Positions 32,943 through 42,701 of a stretch of 64,000 bases of DNA are shown here, one piece after another; position 1 is the first letter of the stretch, and each line of letters opens with the position of its first letter. The DNA comes from Microbacterium yannicii PS01 (lineage in GTDB: Bacteria; Actinomycetota; Actinomycetes; Actinomycetales; Microbacteriaceae), in the NCBI RefSeq assembly GCF_000304335.1, contig NZ_CAJF01000005.1, forward strand, positions 62,001-126,000. Reading direction: 5' to 3'. The translations under genes and the position numbers were made by a program. The notes beneath the pieces are model-generated. The model searched no databases. It was not told where the DNA came from and worked only from the letters and a program-made list of their open reading frames with translations.

Positions 32943-34475
32943 TCACTCGAAGCGGAAGAATTCCAGATCCGCGATCCCCGTGAAGCGGGTGTCGAAGGGA
33001 ACGACACCCTGTCCGCGACCGGAGTACAACCGATGAAAGCGAACGCCGCTGCCGCCGCCGACCTCGTCGCCGTTGAGCACCCGGTGGACCCCGAGCTGTC
33101 TGGTTCGCTCGATGACGGATGCCAGCCCGACGTAGCCGGTCGTCTCGGCCGGCTGCAGCAAGAAGCCCCGACCTGCCACTCGCAGCGAACCCTCGAGATC
33201 GACAGCGATGCCGTAACCGATTTCGCCTTCGTCCAGCATGCCGTGAGGATCATCGAGCGAAGCCACGAGATCAACTCCTCCGATCGTCACGAGCGTGACG
33301 GGGTTGGCGCGATCAACGAAGAACCCGCGAATGCCTTCGGGGCGAGCGGTGGCGATCGTCTCCCGCATCGCCGACAGGAGCCCGTAGGCGTCCACGATCT
33401 CGTCGTAGTCCGGTGCCCCTGCGTGCAGGGAGTCCAGGCCGAAGGGTGCTACCAGCTCGGCACCGTGTTCACCAATCGCTCGGAACATGTGAGCGATGCC
33501 CAGCTGATCGCGCCTCATCTCAGGTACGACGAGACGGTCGGAGGCCGCGGCGTACGCGCGGCACGTCGCGTCGAAGTCGCCGAAGTAGATATCCGGTGAG
33601 AAGAAGTCGATGGATGGTGTGAGCGCCCGCCAAAGTGAAAGCAGGTGCGGGACCGGCCCGCCGCTCGGGTAGCCGCCGGGCTCCATGCCGCCGGCGACAA
33701 GCTGGTCGCCCGGTGTCATCGGATTCACCGCGTCGAGCCACGCGTTGACGTAGAGAGGAACGTTGAGTTCCGCGCGTCCGCCGGCTGCAACTCTCTCGAT
33801 GTGCGTTGCGTACCCCCACGTCATCAGAGCCTCATCTGCCTCAGATCCGAAAACCTCGCTCCAGGAACCCTCGGTTCGCGAGCCTTCCGCCACCCACGCC
33901 GAGCGCAGGCGTCCGTCACCGTCGCGCGCAGCGGCGATGACGGCATCAGGCACGTCCCGGTTCCAGTGCGCCTCAGCTACATCGCTCTCGTCGCGACGAG
34001 CCCCCAACAGCCCCGGTTCATTTTCAACCTGCACGAATGGGATGACGTGCGCCCTTCCGGATTCACGCACATGTGCGAGGACCCGTGCGAAGGCGGTGGC
34101 ATCGGCCACCGTGATCTCCTCACCGAATGGCGACACGTGGTGCATCGGCGTACCCGCCGATCGGGCACGCGGAAAACGCGCACCGTCTCGCTTGACCCAG
34201 CCGGGAACGTACGTCGACGCTCCGTTCTTCCAGGCGCCGAACCACAGCGGGATCCATCGGAGTCCCTCCGACTCAGCCGCCTCCAAAGCGGCGTCGACCA
34301 GCGAGAGGTCGAAGTCGCCTTCGCGCGGCTCGACCGTCTCCCACGAGATCGGCGCGAGCACCGAGTCCGCGCCGATATCGCGGACACGGCGGAAGGCCTC
34401 GCGGATAGAAGCGGGGCTGCTCGCGCTCGAGTTGTGGAGCTCTCCACCGAGGAGAAGCTGCCGCGATGCAGTCAT
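32943..34475 (-). CDS. GH35-type beta-galactosidase with DUF5597 domain
   Basis: The 510-residue enzyme has a TIM barrel with acid/base Glu153 (FVQVENEPG) and candidate nucleophile Glu319 (VPEMRRDQLG), followed by a beta-sandwich C-terminal domain of DUF5597 type. This architecture is known from the xyloglucan-active Cellvibrio GH35 enzyme Bgl35A, which removes beta-galactosyl side chains. There is no signal peptide, so it acts on imported oligosaccharides. ATG 34475 overlaps the GH3 stop (ATGA). The MFS-GH3-GH35 order is one operon. Confidence 0.85.
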   Translation of the reverse strand: MTASRQLLLGGELHNSSASSPASIREAFRRVRDIGADSVLAPISWETVEPREGDFDLSLVDAALEAAESEGLRWIPLWFGAWKNGASTYVPGWVKRDGARFPRARSAGTPMHHVSPFGEEITVADATAFARVLAHVRESGRAHVIPFVQVENEPGLLGARRDESDVAEAHWNRDVPDAVIAAARDGDGRLRSAWVAEGSRTEGSWSEVFGSEADEALMTWGYATHIERVAAGGRAELNVPLYVNAWLDAVNPMTPGDQLVAGGMEPGGYPSGGPVPHLLSLWRALTPSIDFFSPDIYFGDFDATCRAYAAASDRLVVPEMRRDQLGIAHMFRAIGEHGAELVAPFGLDSLHAGAPDYDEIVDAYGLLSAMRETIATARPEGIRGFFVDRANPVTLVTIGGVDLVASLDDPHGMLDEGEIGYGIAVDLEGSLRVAGRGFLLQPAETTGYVGLASVIERTRQLGVHRVLNGDEVGGGSGVRFHRLYSGRGQGVVPFDTRFTGIADLEFFRFE

Positions 34476-36886
34476 TGAGAGGCTCCGTCGTTCAGGACTG
34501 CCGACTCCGACAGGAAGGTCCGTTCGGAGCTCTTCAGCAGACGGCGGGGTCCCGTGACGTGGATCACCGTCTCGAGTGGTCGCGACTCGGCGTCGAAGCT
34601 CACCCACGCGTCGACCGACGAGGGTTCGATCACGAATTCGCCTGAGATGTCGGTGTACCCGAGTTGCGCGGCATCCAGCGTGAAGATCACCCGCCGGGCC
34701 TCGCCTGCATCGAGCGACACCCGTGCGAATCCCGCGAGCTGCTGGGCGGGGCGCGTGGCGCCGGCGGTGTTCACGCGGACATAGAGCTGCACCACGGTAT
34801 CTCCACTGCGCTCCCCCGCGTTTCGCACCGTCGTCGCGACCTGCACCGACCCCTTGGTGGTCATCTCGACGTCCGCAACCAGTTCCGACAGCACGAACTC
34901 GGTATAGCTCAGGCCGTGGCCGAACGTGTACAGCGGTGTCGCCGGCATGTCGAGGTAGTGCCGATCGACATCAGGCGGCAGCGGGTTGCGGTAACCGGTG
35001 CCGGCCCGCTGGTGGTGGTAGACCGGAATCTGACCCGTATGACGCGGGATGCTGTACGGCAGCTTTCCGCTCGGGTTCACGTCTCCGAACAGCACGTCGG
35101 CCACAGCGGCCGGCCCGAACGGGCCACCGTACGACGCCACGACGATCGCGGCGGCATCCTGGATCACCTGAGGCAGCGTGTACGCGCGACCTTGCACGAG
35201 GACGACGACGATGGGCTTCCCTGTCGCGGCGACGGCCTCCGCGAGGCGCACCTGCGCCGCGGGCAGCGCGATGTCAGCGGAGTCGCTCGCTTCTCCCTCG
35301 GTGCGCTCGCCGTTGAACCAGAGGCTTGCACCGCCGACCGCGAGCACGACGACATCGGATGCGGTCGCGGCAGCCACGGCATCCGCAATCGCGTCCTCGC
35401 CGAGGTCGGTCGTGAGAGTGCTGCCCGTCGCGAACTGCGTGGCGAGCGCGCGTCGTCTGACCTCGTCGATGAGGGAAGTCGCATCGAGCCGGTCACGAAC
35501 GAAGTCTTCGATCGGCATCGACGGGAAGATGCTGTTGTTCCATGCGGCCATACCCGGGTCGATCCCGACCATGTTGCCCATCCCGCCACCCGACATGAAG
35601 GTGGTCATGTCGCGGAAGGCGGGGTAGCTGTAAGTAGGGAACTGCAGTTTCACCGCATCGGCGTGGGGGCCGACCACCGCCACGTTCGTGGCTTCGGCGG
35701 CAAGAGGGAGCACCCCGTCGTTCTTGACCAGAACGACCGACCGGCGGGCGAGCTCACGCGAGAGCTCGCGACCTTCGGCTGCCACCCCGGCGATCTCGAT
35801 GCGCTCCGCGGGGTAAGGGTTCTCGAACAGCCCGAGGCGGAACTTGGCCGTGAGAATGCGTCGCACCGAGCGGTCCACGTGCGCCACGTCCACGCGACCG
35901 GCCTCTACCTCTCCGACAAGCGCGTCGCCGTAGCCATAGGGGATGGGGAACTCGGTGTCGAGTCCGGCGGCGATCGTCAGTCGGCCGGCGTCAGCAGGCG
36001 ACGCTGCGGCGCGCTGGCGGGTGTGGATGTGCTCCAGCGTCATGTAGTCGCTCGAGACGAACCCGTCGAACCCGAGCGTGTCTCGCAACAACGTGGTCAG
36101 CACGTCCGGGTTCGCTGCGGCCGGGACCCCGTCCACATCTGAGTACGAGTTCATGACCGACCCGAGGCCGGCCAACTGGATGGCGGCCTCGAACGGGTAC
36201 GCGAAGAGGTCACGCGTGCGCCGGGGCCCGCCCTCGTACGAGGAGAGGTTCATCCCGCCTGTCGGCAGGCCATAGCCGACGAAGTGCTTCGCGGTGGCGA
36301 TGGCACCGGTGCGCAGATCCTCACCCTGAAGACCGCGGGTGTACGCGACGCTGAGCGCTGCGACGAGGTACGGATCCTCCCCGTAGGTCTCGTGCACCCG
36401 GCCCCAACGCGGATCCAACGCGATGTCCATGTTGGGCGAAAGCGCCTGCCGCACGCCGACCCGGAGCAGCTGCTGCCGGATGGTGTCCGCCATCTCCTGC
36501 ACGAGCTCCGGACTCCATGTCGCCGCGAGTCCGATCGCCGTCGGGAAGACCATGTGCCCGCCGGCCAGCACTCCGTTCAACGCCTCGATGTGCACGAGCA
36601 GTGGGATGCCGAGACGGGTGCCCTTGATAGCGACATGCTGCAGATCGCCGACGATCCGCGCCATCGTCGCAGGGTCGTCCACGCCGAAGTTGCAGATGTG
36701 ACCGGGCGCCTTCTCAAGCCACTGGTCGCGCACAGCCGGAGCGGAGCCGTCGGCGAGCACCAGATACCAGGGCGGCACGGAGACGAGCTGATGCGCCTTC
36801 TCCCGCAACGTCATCTGGGCGAGGAGGCGGTCGGCACGCTCCGGAGCGCTGAGCGCGGTGTCGAGATGGGCTGATTCAGGAGACAC
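34472..36886 (-). CDS. GH3-family beta-glycosidase
   Basis: The 804-residue protein has the N-terminal GH3 TIM barrel (to about residue 330) with nucleophile Asp280 (FVSSDYMTLEH), the alpha/beta sandwich domain (to about 620) and a C-terminal fibronectin-III-like domain (LYTFGHGLSYTEFVLSEL onward). No signal peptide, so cytoplasmic. Substrate could be beta-glucosides, beta-xylosides or alpha-arabinosides. Start GTG 36886 with GGAGG 6 bases upstream; it overlaps the MFS gene by 11 bases. Co-regulated with the MFS gene through the operator at 38325-38332. Confidence 0.92.
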   Translation of the reverse strand: MSPESAHLDTALSAPERADRLLAQMTLREKAHQLVSVPPWYLVLADGSAPAVRDQWLEKAPGHICNFGVDDPATMARIVGDLQHVAIKGTRLGIPLLVHIEALNGVLAGGHMVFPTAIGLAATWSPELVQEMADTIRQQLLRVGVRQALSPNMDIALDPRWGRVHETYGEDPYLVAALSVAYTRGLQGEDLRTGAIATAKHFVGYGLPTGGMNLSSYEGGPRRTRDLFAYPFEAAIQLAGLGSVMNSYSDVDGVPAAANPDVLTTLLRDTLGFDGFVSSDYMTLEHIHTRQRAAASPADAGRLTIAAGLDTEFPIPYGYGDALVGEVEAGRVDVAHVDRSVRRILTAKFRLGLFENPYPAERIEIAGVAAEGRELSRELARRSVVLVKNDGVLPLAAEATNVAVVGPHADAVKLQFPTYSYPAFRDMTTFMSGGGMGNMVGIDPGMAAWNNSIFPSMPIEDFVRDRLDATSLIDEVRRRALATQFATGSTLTTDLGEDAIADAVAAATASDVVVLAVGGASLWFNGERTEGEASDSADIALPAAQVRLAEAVAATGKPIVVVLVQGRAYTLPQVIQDAAAIVVASYGGPFGPAAVADVLFGDVNPSGKLPYSIPRHTGQIPVYHHQRAGTGYRNPLPPDVDRHYLDMPATPLYTFGHGLSYTEFVLSELVADVEMTTKGSVQVATTVRNAGERSGDTVVQLYVRVNTAGATRPAQQLAGFARVSLDAGEARRVIFTLDAAQLGYTDISGEFVIEPSSVDAWVSFDAESRPLETVIHVTGPRRLLKSSERTFLSESAVLNDGASQ

Positions 36887-38204
36887 TGTGAACCTCCGTG
36901 TCGCTCGTGGGTGGGTGCGGGTCGATTTCTGCGTGCGCTGCGGTGGCTCGGGACGTGAGAAGAAGGAGGATCAGTCCCACGGTGGGCAAGAGCGCCGCTA
37001 CCCACGGCAGTGCTTCGAGTCCCCACACGCCGACCACGAGGGCGCCGATGGCGGCCCCTCCACCGATCGCGACGTTGAACGCTGTGGTCTGCAGCGCAGC
37101 GGCCGTCGCACGCTGGTGCGGTGGTGCGATGCGCATCATTCGAGCCTGCAGGAGGATGGGAACGACAGCGAACGCCATCGCCTGCAGGAGTGAGTTGACG
37201 ACCAGCGGACCGATCCCCCACTCGACCGCGAGCGGGAACAGTGCGCTGAGAACCGCCACGAGCCCAACCGCCACCGGCACGGCGCCGTTCGGGAATCGGT
37301 CGGCGATCCGCCCGACGGCAGAGACCGCGGCGAGCGACGCGAGACCTCCGGCGAAGAGGAATGCGGGAATGGCGGCCGACGGGATCAAGGCGATTTCACC
37401 GAGCCATACGACCGAATAGGTGCCGTACGTGGTCTGCCCGATCACGACGAGCAGAATGATCGCACACACGAGGAGGATTCGCCCGAGTGCCGAGCGCGTC
37501 GAGGCGTCGCGGGTCGAGGCGTCGCGCGCCGACGCCCTGCGCACTGCGGGCGCACGCGGTGACACAGCGGGAAGCAACAGCGCGACCATGAGCACGACGA
37601 GCACTGCAACAGCCGCAAGGGCTCCAAAGGCGACTCGCCACCCGAACGCCTGACCCAGCGCATTGCCGAGCGGGACTCCCAGCACGCCGGCGACCGAACC
37701 CCCGGCAGCCGTGATCGCGGTCGCGCGTCCCAGCTGGGACGAGGGCACGAGATCGGCCGCATATGCCGCAGCCACCGACCAGAACAGCCCGTGCGCCACT
37801 CCGCCTGCCGCACGAGCGATGAGGAGCATCTCGAACGTGGGAGCCAGGGCGGTGAGGCCCGTCGCCGCCGCGATCCCGACAAGGGCGATGACCGCGAGCG
37901 GCTTGCGCGGCATCCGTCGAGTGAGGATGGCGAGCGGCGTCGTGGTGAGGATCACGGCACCGGCGAATACGGTGATGAGCTGCCCGACGTCGGTGACCGG
38001 GCGGTCGAACGTCGCGGCGATGTTCGGCACGAGGCCGCCGGGAAGAAACTCCGTCGACATAGAGACGAAAATCGCGGCGGCGAGAATCAGGAGCCCGAGC
38101 CGCGGGAACGGCGGGTCAGGAACTCTATGCGTCGGACGGGGTTCGGGGTGGCGCCGAAATCGGCGGCTTGACGCGCGTTTCGTGGCACGGCTGTCGTGCG
38201 ACAT
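36876..38204 (-). CDS. MFS transporter, DHA1-type sugar transporter
   Basis: The 442-residue protein has about 12 membrane helices, the N-terminal feature FVSMSTEFLPGGLVPNIA seen in the sugar-efflux/AraJ-type group, and a motif-A-like LTRRMPRKPLAVIAL. The central loop contains a tandem repeat ASARDASTRDASTRSA, caused by a 15-base DNA repeat near 37498-37527. The family is generally described as efflux; in a glycosidase operon it may export toxic sugar phosphates or non-metabolised sugars, or act in uptake. Start ATG 38204 has GAAGG 8 bases upstream. It leads the MFS-GH3-GH35 operon. Confidence 0.88.
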   Translation of the reverse strand: MSHDSRATKRASSRRFRRHPEPRPTHRVPDPPFPRLGLLILAAAIFVSMSTEFLPGGLVPNIAATFDRPVTDVGQLITVFAGAVILTTTPLAILTRRMPRKPLAVIALVGIAAATGLTALAPTFEMLLIARAAGGVAHGLFWSVAAAYAADLVPSSQLGRATAITAAGGSVAGVLGVPLGNALGQAFGWRVAFGALAAVAVLVVLMVALLLPAVSPRAPAVRRASARDASTRDASTRSALGRILLVCAIILLVVIGQTTYGTYSVVWLGEIALIPSAAIPAFLFAGGLASLAAVSAVGRIADRFPNGAVPVAVGLVAVLSALFPLAVEWGIGPLVVNSLLQAMAFAVVPILLQARMMRIAPPHQRATAAALQTTAFNVAIGGGAAIGALVVGVWGLEALPWVAALLPTVGLILLLLTSRATAAHAEIDPHPPTSDTEVHSVS

Positions 38205-38280
38205 GGCTGATGCCTTCTCAGACCCTTGCGCGCTGCCGGATGTCCCAGGCGCACCAACGCCGCGAACGGTGGGGATTCCG

Positions 38281-38377
38281 AGACTACGAGCTGACGAGTC
38301 TTCGAGCCTTACTGGCGGCGACTATTGCGCAACCCCGCGGGGCGGATGTTGCTGGTCGAGCGGGTAGGCAGTAGGCA
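38281..38377. promoter_or_regulatory. Divergent promoters sharing one TTGCGCAA operator
   Basis: TTGCGCAA at 38325-38332 sits between the MFS operon and the GH2 gene. Leftward, TAGTCT (38286-38281) is a -10 at the same distance from the operator as in the other regulon promoters. Rightward, TTGCTG (38349-38354) and TAGGCA (38372-38377) form a -35/-10 pair with a 17-base spacer, also at the same distance. One operator could thus serve both directions. Confidence 0.6.
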
Positions 38378-38481
38378 GGACGTGGAGATCGATCGAGGCG
38401 CACGGCCGCGTCCCCTTCGAGCTCGACGATTTCAGCGTGCGGCGCCGGTCGCTCCCGCACGTGATGCGCGAACGGAGCAGC

Positions 38482-40920
38482 ATGAATAAGTACCTGTTCA
38501 ACGACGACTGGTCGGTGCGCCGCAAGGTGAGCGGCTTCGTAGACCTCATGGGCGGTGCCGTGTCCGAGTCGGTCACGCTCCCGCACGACGCCATGATCGG
38601 ATTCACCCGATCTTCCGATGTTTCCGGCGGCCCGTCGTCCGCGTTCATCCCCGGCGGCGAGGTCGAGTACACGAAGACGTTCGACGTTCCGACGGAGTGG
38701 CGCGAGCGACGGGTGAGCATCGAATTCGAGGGCGTGTACCGCGACGCCATGGTGTACGTGAACGATGAGTTCGCGGGCCAGTGGAAGTACGGGTACAGCG
38801 TCTTCCGCATCTCCCTGGACGCTCATCTCCGGTACGGCCACGAGAACGTGGTCCGTGTGGAGGCCCGGGCGCACCAGGATTCCCGCTGGTACACCGGTCT
38901 GGGCATCTACCGAGACGTCCATCTCGTCGTCACGCCGCTGGCGCATATCGTCGACGACGAACTCCGCATCACCACGCCGGACGTCGACGGCGAGCGCGCC
39001 GTGGTCGCGTCGGCCGTCGTCGTCCGCAACGAGAGCCCTGTCACGCGCCGCTTGTCGCTCGAAGTCGAGGTGCGCGACGCCGCCGGCGCGATCGTGGCGC
39101 ATGATCGCGGACCCGTCACGATCCGACCGAACGCGACGACGACGCTACGCAATCGGCTCTATGTCGACGCTCCCCGGCGGTGGGGCGTCGACCACCCGCA
39201 CCTCTACAACTTCCGTGCACGGCTGGTTGATGAGGAGGGAGGTGCCACGCACGAGGTGGACACGTCGTTCGGCATCCGCACGATCCGCATCGACCCGCGC
39301 CATGGCCTGCGGATCAACGACGTGCCGATCAAGCTCCGTGGCGCGTGCATCCATCACGACAACGGTCCGCTGGGTGCCGCCACCATCCGCCGGGCCGAGG
39401 AGCGCCGGATCGAGCTGCTGAAGGCCGCGGGGTTCAACGCCATCCGCAGCTCGCACTGCCCGGCCAGTCCCGCGATGCTCGACGCCTGCGACAGGCTCGG
39501 CGTCCTCGTGTTCGACGAGACGTTCGACGCGTGGACGGAGATGAACAAGCCCTACGACTACACCCTCGACTTCCCGGAGTGGTGGGAACGCGACGTCGAC
39601 GCCATGGTCAAGAAGGACTTCAACCACCCCAGCGTGATCCTGTACTGCATCGGCAACGAGATTCACGAGTACGGGTCGGGGTTCGGGGGCTCGCTGGCGC
39701 GAGACATCGCCGAGCGGATCCGCCTCAAGGACGAGACCCGTTTCATCACGACGGCGGTGAGCAGCTTCTGGGCGGTCGCCGGCGAGGTCATCGGCGACTT
39801 GAAGAACCGCCTCGCGGACGCGACCGCCCGAGGCGTCAACGACGTCATGAACGAGATGACGGAGTTCTTCGACGAGGTCACCGTGTCCGATGTCGTCACC
39901 GTCCGCACTGCGGAGGCACACGGCGCGGCGGACATCGCCGGCCTGAACTATGCGGAGGCCCGCTACGCGCCGGACGCCGTCGTCTTTCCGAACCGAGTGG
40001 TACTCGGCACCGAGACCAACCCGCGCGTCACTGCGCAGTCGTGGGCGGCGACCCTCGCACACGATCACGTCATCGGCGGATTCACCTGGACGGGGTGGGA
40101 CTATCTCGGCGAGGTGGGGCTCGGGCGCACCGACTACACCGACGACCCCGAGGTTCGGGGCGGCGGCGACCCGGAGTTCCCCTGGCTCACCGCCTGGGCT
40201 GGGGATCTCGACATCACGGGTTTCCGGCGACCTCAGTCCTACTACCGCGAGATCGTCTACGGACTGCGTCGCGAGCCGTACATCGCGGTACTCAGGCCGC
40301 AGCACTACGGCCGCCGACGGCTCGAGATGCAGTGGGCGTGGAGCGATGCCGTCGCGAGCTGGACCTGGGAGCTCCCGGACGGAGCGCGTGCTGAAGTCGA
40401 GGTCTACAGCGACGCCGATGAGGTCGAGCTCGTATTGAATGACCGCTCCTTCGGACGATCGGCTGCGGGGCCGGCGGTCGACTTCCGCGCCCGCTTCGAC
40501 ATCGAGTACGAGCCGGGCGAACTGGTTGCGATCGCCTACCGCGACGGAATCTCGAGCGAGCGCGTGTCGCTGGTGACGGCATCCGACCGACGGCTCGTCG
40601 CGTCCGCAGACCGTTCCCGCATCCAAGCCGACTCCGGCGACCTCGCGTACATCAGCATCGAGTTCCGCGACGGGTGCGACGTTCTGAACAGCTCCGAAGA
40701 CGCCGTCGTCCACGTGTCGGTGGACGGCCCGGGCGAGCTCGTCGCCCTCGGCTCGGCGCGGCCCGCCACGGAGGAGCGGTTCGATTCGACCAGCTGCACG
40801 ACCTTCGATGGGCGCGCGCTGGCCATCGTCCGGCCGACCGGGGAGGGACAGATCACGGTCACGGTGCGCTCCCCGGGCCTGGCCGATGCGCACGCCGCGG
40901 TCACCGCGGGAGGGGAGTAG
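38482..40920 (+). CDS. GH2-family beta-galactosidase-like glycosidase
   Basis: The 812-residue protein has the GH2 order: sugar-binding jelly roll (to about 165), immunoglobulin-like domain (to about 270), TIM barrel (to about 570) and two C-terminal sandwich domains. Acid/base is Glu393 (CIGNEIHEYG) and the candidate nucleophile is Glu511 (VLGTETNPR). No signal peptide. ATG 38482 follows GGAGCAGC. It probably releases beta-galactose (or a related beta-glycoside) inside the cell. Divergent from the MFS-GH3-GH35 operon and sharing its operator. Confidence 0.9.
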   Translation: MNKYLFNDDWSVRRKVSGFVDLMGGAVSESVTLPHDAMIGFTRSSDVSGGPSSAFIPGGEVEYTKTFDVPTEWRERRVSIEFEGVYRDAMVYVNDEFAGQWKYGYSVFRISLDAHLRYGHENVVRVEARAHQDSRWYTGLGIYRDVHLVVTPLAHIVDDELRITTPDVDGERAVVASAVVVRNESPVTRRLSLEVEVRDAAGAIVAHDRGPVTIRPNATTTLRNRLYVDAPRRWGVDHPHLYNFRARLVDEEGGATHEVDTSFGIRTIRIDPRHGLRINDVPIKLRGACIHHDNGPLGAATIRRAEERRIELLKAAGFNAIRSSHCPASPAMLDACDRLGVLVFDETFDAWTEMNKPYDYTLDFPEWWERDVDAMVKKDFNHPSVILYCIGNEIHEYGSGFGGSLARDIAERIRLKDETRFITTAVSSFWAVAGEVIGDLKNRLADATARGVNDVMNEMTEFFDEVTVSDVVTVRTAEAHGAADIAGLNYAEARYAPDAVVFPNRVVLGTETNPRVTAQSWAATLAHDHVIGGFTWTGWDYLGEVGLGRTDYTDDPEVRGGGDPEFPWLTAWAGDLDITGFRRPQSYYREIVYGLRREPYIAVLRPQHYGRRRLEMQWAWSDAVASWTWELPDGARAEVEVYSDADEVELVLNDRSFGRSAAGPAVDFRARFDIEYEPGELVAIAYRDGISSERVSLVTASDRRLVASADRSRIQADSGDLAYISIEFRDGCDVLNSSEDAVVHVSVDGPGELVALGSARPATEERFDSTSCTTFDGRALAIVRPTGEGQITVTVRSPGLADAHAAVTAGGE

Positions 40921-40921
40921 C

Positions 40922-40950
40922 GGTGGCGGATCCCTCGTGGATCCGCCACC
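40922..40950. terminator. Perfect 12-bp hairpin between convergent genes
   Basis: GGTGGCGGATCC (40922-40933) pairs perfectly with GGATCCGCCACC (40939-40950) around CTCGT. It separates the GH2 gene from the end of the ABC-importer/glycosidase operon and can stop both. No T run follows. Confidence 0.75.
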
Positions 40951-40952
40951 AC

Positions 40953-42686
40953 TCAGTCGGCTGCGCGCACCCGCACCGCGATATACGGACGTGCCGGCAG
41001 CTCGGCACGCACGTCGCCTTCGTGAACACCGGGCAGCTCTTCGATGGTCATCGCCCAGGTGTCGATGACGTCGATCTTCGCGCGCATCTTCTCTGGCACC
41101 CTGACGGTTCGAAACCGCGGCCGGGCGTCACTGAAGTATGTCAGCGCATAGCCGTCTCCCCCGCCCGTCGCGAAGTCCCAGTCGCTCGGCAGCGGCGTGA
41201 TCCGCCCAGCTGGTGCGGCCTCGATGAGCTCGCGCAAGAACGCGAGTCGGGGCAGACTCTCGCCGCGCAGGGTGCCGCCTTTCGCCCAGAAGATGACTTC
41301 ATCGTCAGACCAGAATGTCTCGCCGTGCGTGAGGAACGCCCCCTGCAGAGTCGCCTCCCAGAATCTGCGGACGACCTCCTCGGCGGTGAGGTTCCCCCAG
41401 CCCTGATCGATGTCACCCTCGTAGCCGAACTCGTCGACGACGATCGGCTTGTCCCATCTGTTGCGCCACTTCGCGACCGACTGTGCCATCTCTCGTCCGC
41501 CGCCTTGGATGCTCGCGTGCGTCGCCCACTCGGCGCTGTAGTCGAAGATCTCCACCCAGTTGTGGATCGACAGCGGATGTCCCACGGGGTCGTTCGCGAT
41601 CACGAGCGCCGCGAGGCGGTCCCAATCCTCGCGTCGCATGGCGGTGAGGAGGTCGTACTCGTTCGCCATCGACCACCAGACGTTCGGGAATGCCGACAGG
41701 CGGCGCACGACGTACGACACGTAGCGGTCGTCGGCGGCAGGGCCGAGCGTGGCGAATCCCCACCGGTCATAGGGGTGGAAGAGAATGACATCCGCGTCGA
41801 TGCCCAGCCTCGCGAGGTCGTCGATGCGCCGCTCGAGGTGGGAGAAGTACTCCAGGTCGAAGCGAGTGGTGTCGAAGCCACCGTCCTCGGCACGCTCGAA
41901 GACGAAGCGATCGGGTTCGTTCGAGTTGAACAGGAACGACTTGGGAAACAGCCCCATCCGCAGCTTGTTGAATGGCGCGGCCTCCAGCGAGCGCAGCGTC
42001 TCCTCCTGCAATTCCTCCGGCTGATGCGTCCACGCGTATGACGTGGTCCCGACGGGGACGAAGGGCGTGCCATCGGCGTGCCTGAACCCGCGTCCACTGA
42101 CGCGCACCGGTCCCCGCGCATCGGACTCGCTGACGTCGACGACTCCCTGAATGCCATCGAGCGAGCGTGCTGTCGATTCGGTCGTGAACGTCCAGCGGCC
42201 AGCAGCCGGCGGAAGGAAGCGCAGTCGATAGACGCCGTCGCCGTCGTAGAAGCCTCCGATGTCGAGCGTCGCCCCATCGAGAGCGAAGACCGCCGTGAGC
42301 TCGACGTCGACGAACGGGTTCCCGTGAGAAGGGCCCCGCAGGACGATGTCGACTCGCTCGTGGAGAGCGGCGGCACCCGGTACCTCGACAGTGGCGGATC
42401 CCGGGGCGACATCGTCGGCCTCATAGTCACGTGAAGCGACGATCGCCGGATCCTGCGGCGGGAGTGGGCTGAGGTCTTCGAACGCGGCGACGGCCTCGAG
42501 GACCGCGGCCTTCCGCGGGTCACCCTCGCCGAGGATCAAGCTCACCAGCGACCCGAACGGGAAATCTGCGAGCTGGGTGAGCATCGGCGACGCGAGCAGC
42601 TCGGGAGCGATCGCGCCGATGGCTTCCTTCGCGTCGGGCTGCTGGAGAACTGCGGAAGCGGGGGTCTGTTGGTCGATGTAGCGCAT
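40953..42686 (-). CDS. DUF5060/DUF5605-type clan A glycoside hydrolase
   Basis: The 577-residue protein starts with a domain of about 75 residues rich in Ala/Leu, followed by a DUF5060 beta-sandwich (about 85-185), a TIM barrel with candidate catalytic Glu343 (WWSMANEYDLL) and Glu419 (IVVDEFGYEGD), and a DUF5605 C-terminal domain. The active-site pattern (Asn-Glu and Asp-Glu-Phe-Gly) is that of clan GH-A retaining enzymes. Substrate is not established for the family. No signal peptide. It is the last gene of the long reverse operon that begins at the solute-binding protein (52228). Confidence 0.82.
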   Translation of the reverse strand: MRYIDQQTPASAVLQQPDAKEAIGAIAPELLASPMLTQLADFPFGSLVSLILGEGDPRKAAVLEAVAAFEDLSPLPPQDPAIVASRDYEADDVAPGSATVEVPGAAALHERVDIVLRGPSHGNPFVDVELTAVFALDGATLDIGGFYDGDGVYRLRFLPPAAGRWTFTTESTARSLDGIQGVVDVSESDARGPVRVSGRGFRHADGTPFVPVGTTSYAWTHQPEELQEETLRSLEAAPFNKLRMGLFPKSFLFNSNEPDRFVFERAEDGGFDTTRFDLEYFSHLERRIDDLARLGIDADVILFHPYDRWGFATLGPAADDRYVSYVVRRLSAFPNVWWSMANEYDLLTAMRREDWDRLAALVIANDPVGHPLSIHNWVEIFDYSAEWATHASIQGGGREMAQSVAKWRNRWDKPIVVDEFGYEGDIDQGWGNLTAEEVVRRFWEATLQGAFLTHGETFWSDDEVIFWAKGGTLRGESLPRLAFLRELIEAAPAGRITPLPSDWDFATGGGDGYALTYFSDARPRFRTVRVPEKMRAKIDVIDTWAMTIEELPGVHEGDVRAELPARPYIAVRVRAAD

Positions 42687-42701
42687 GGTTCCTCGAAGGA
42701 T

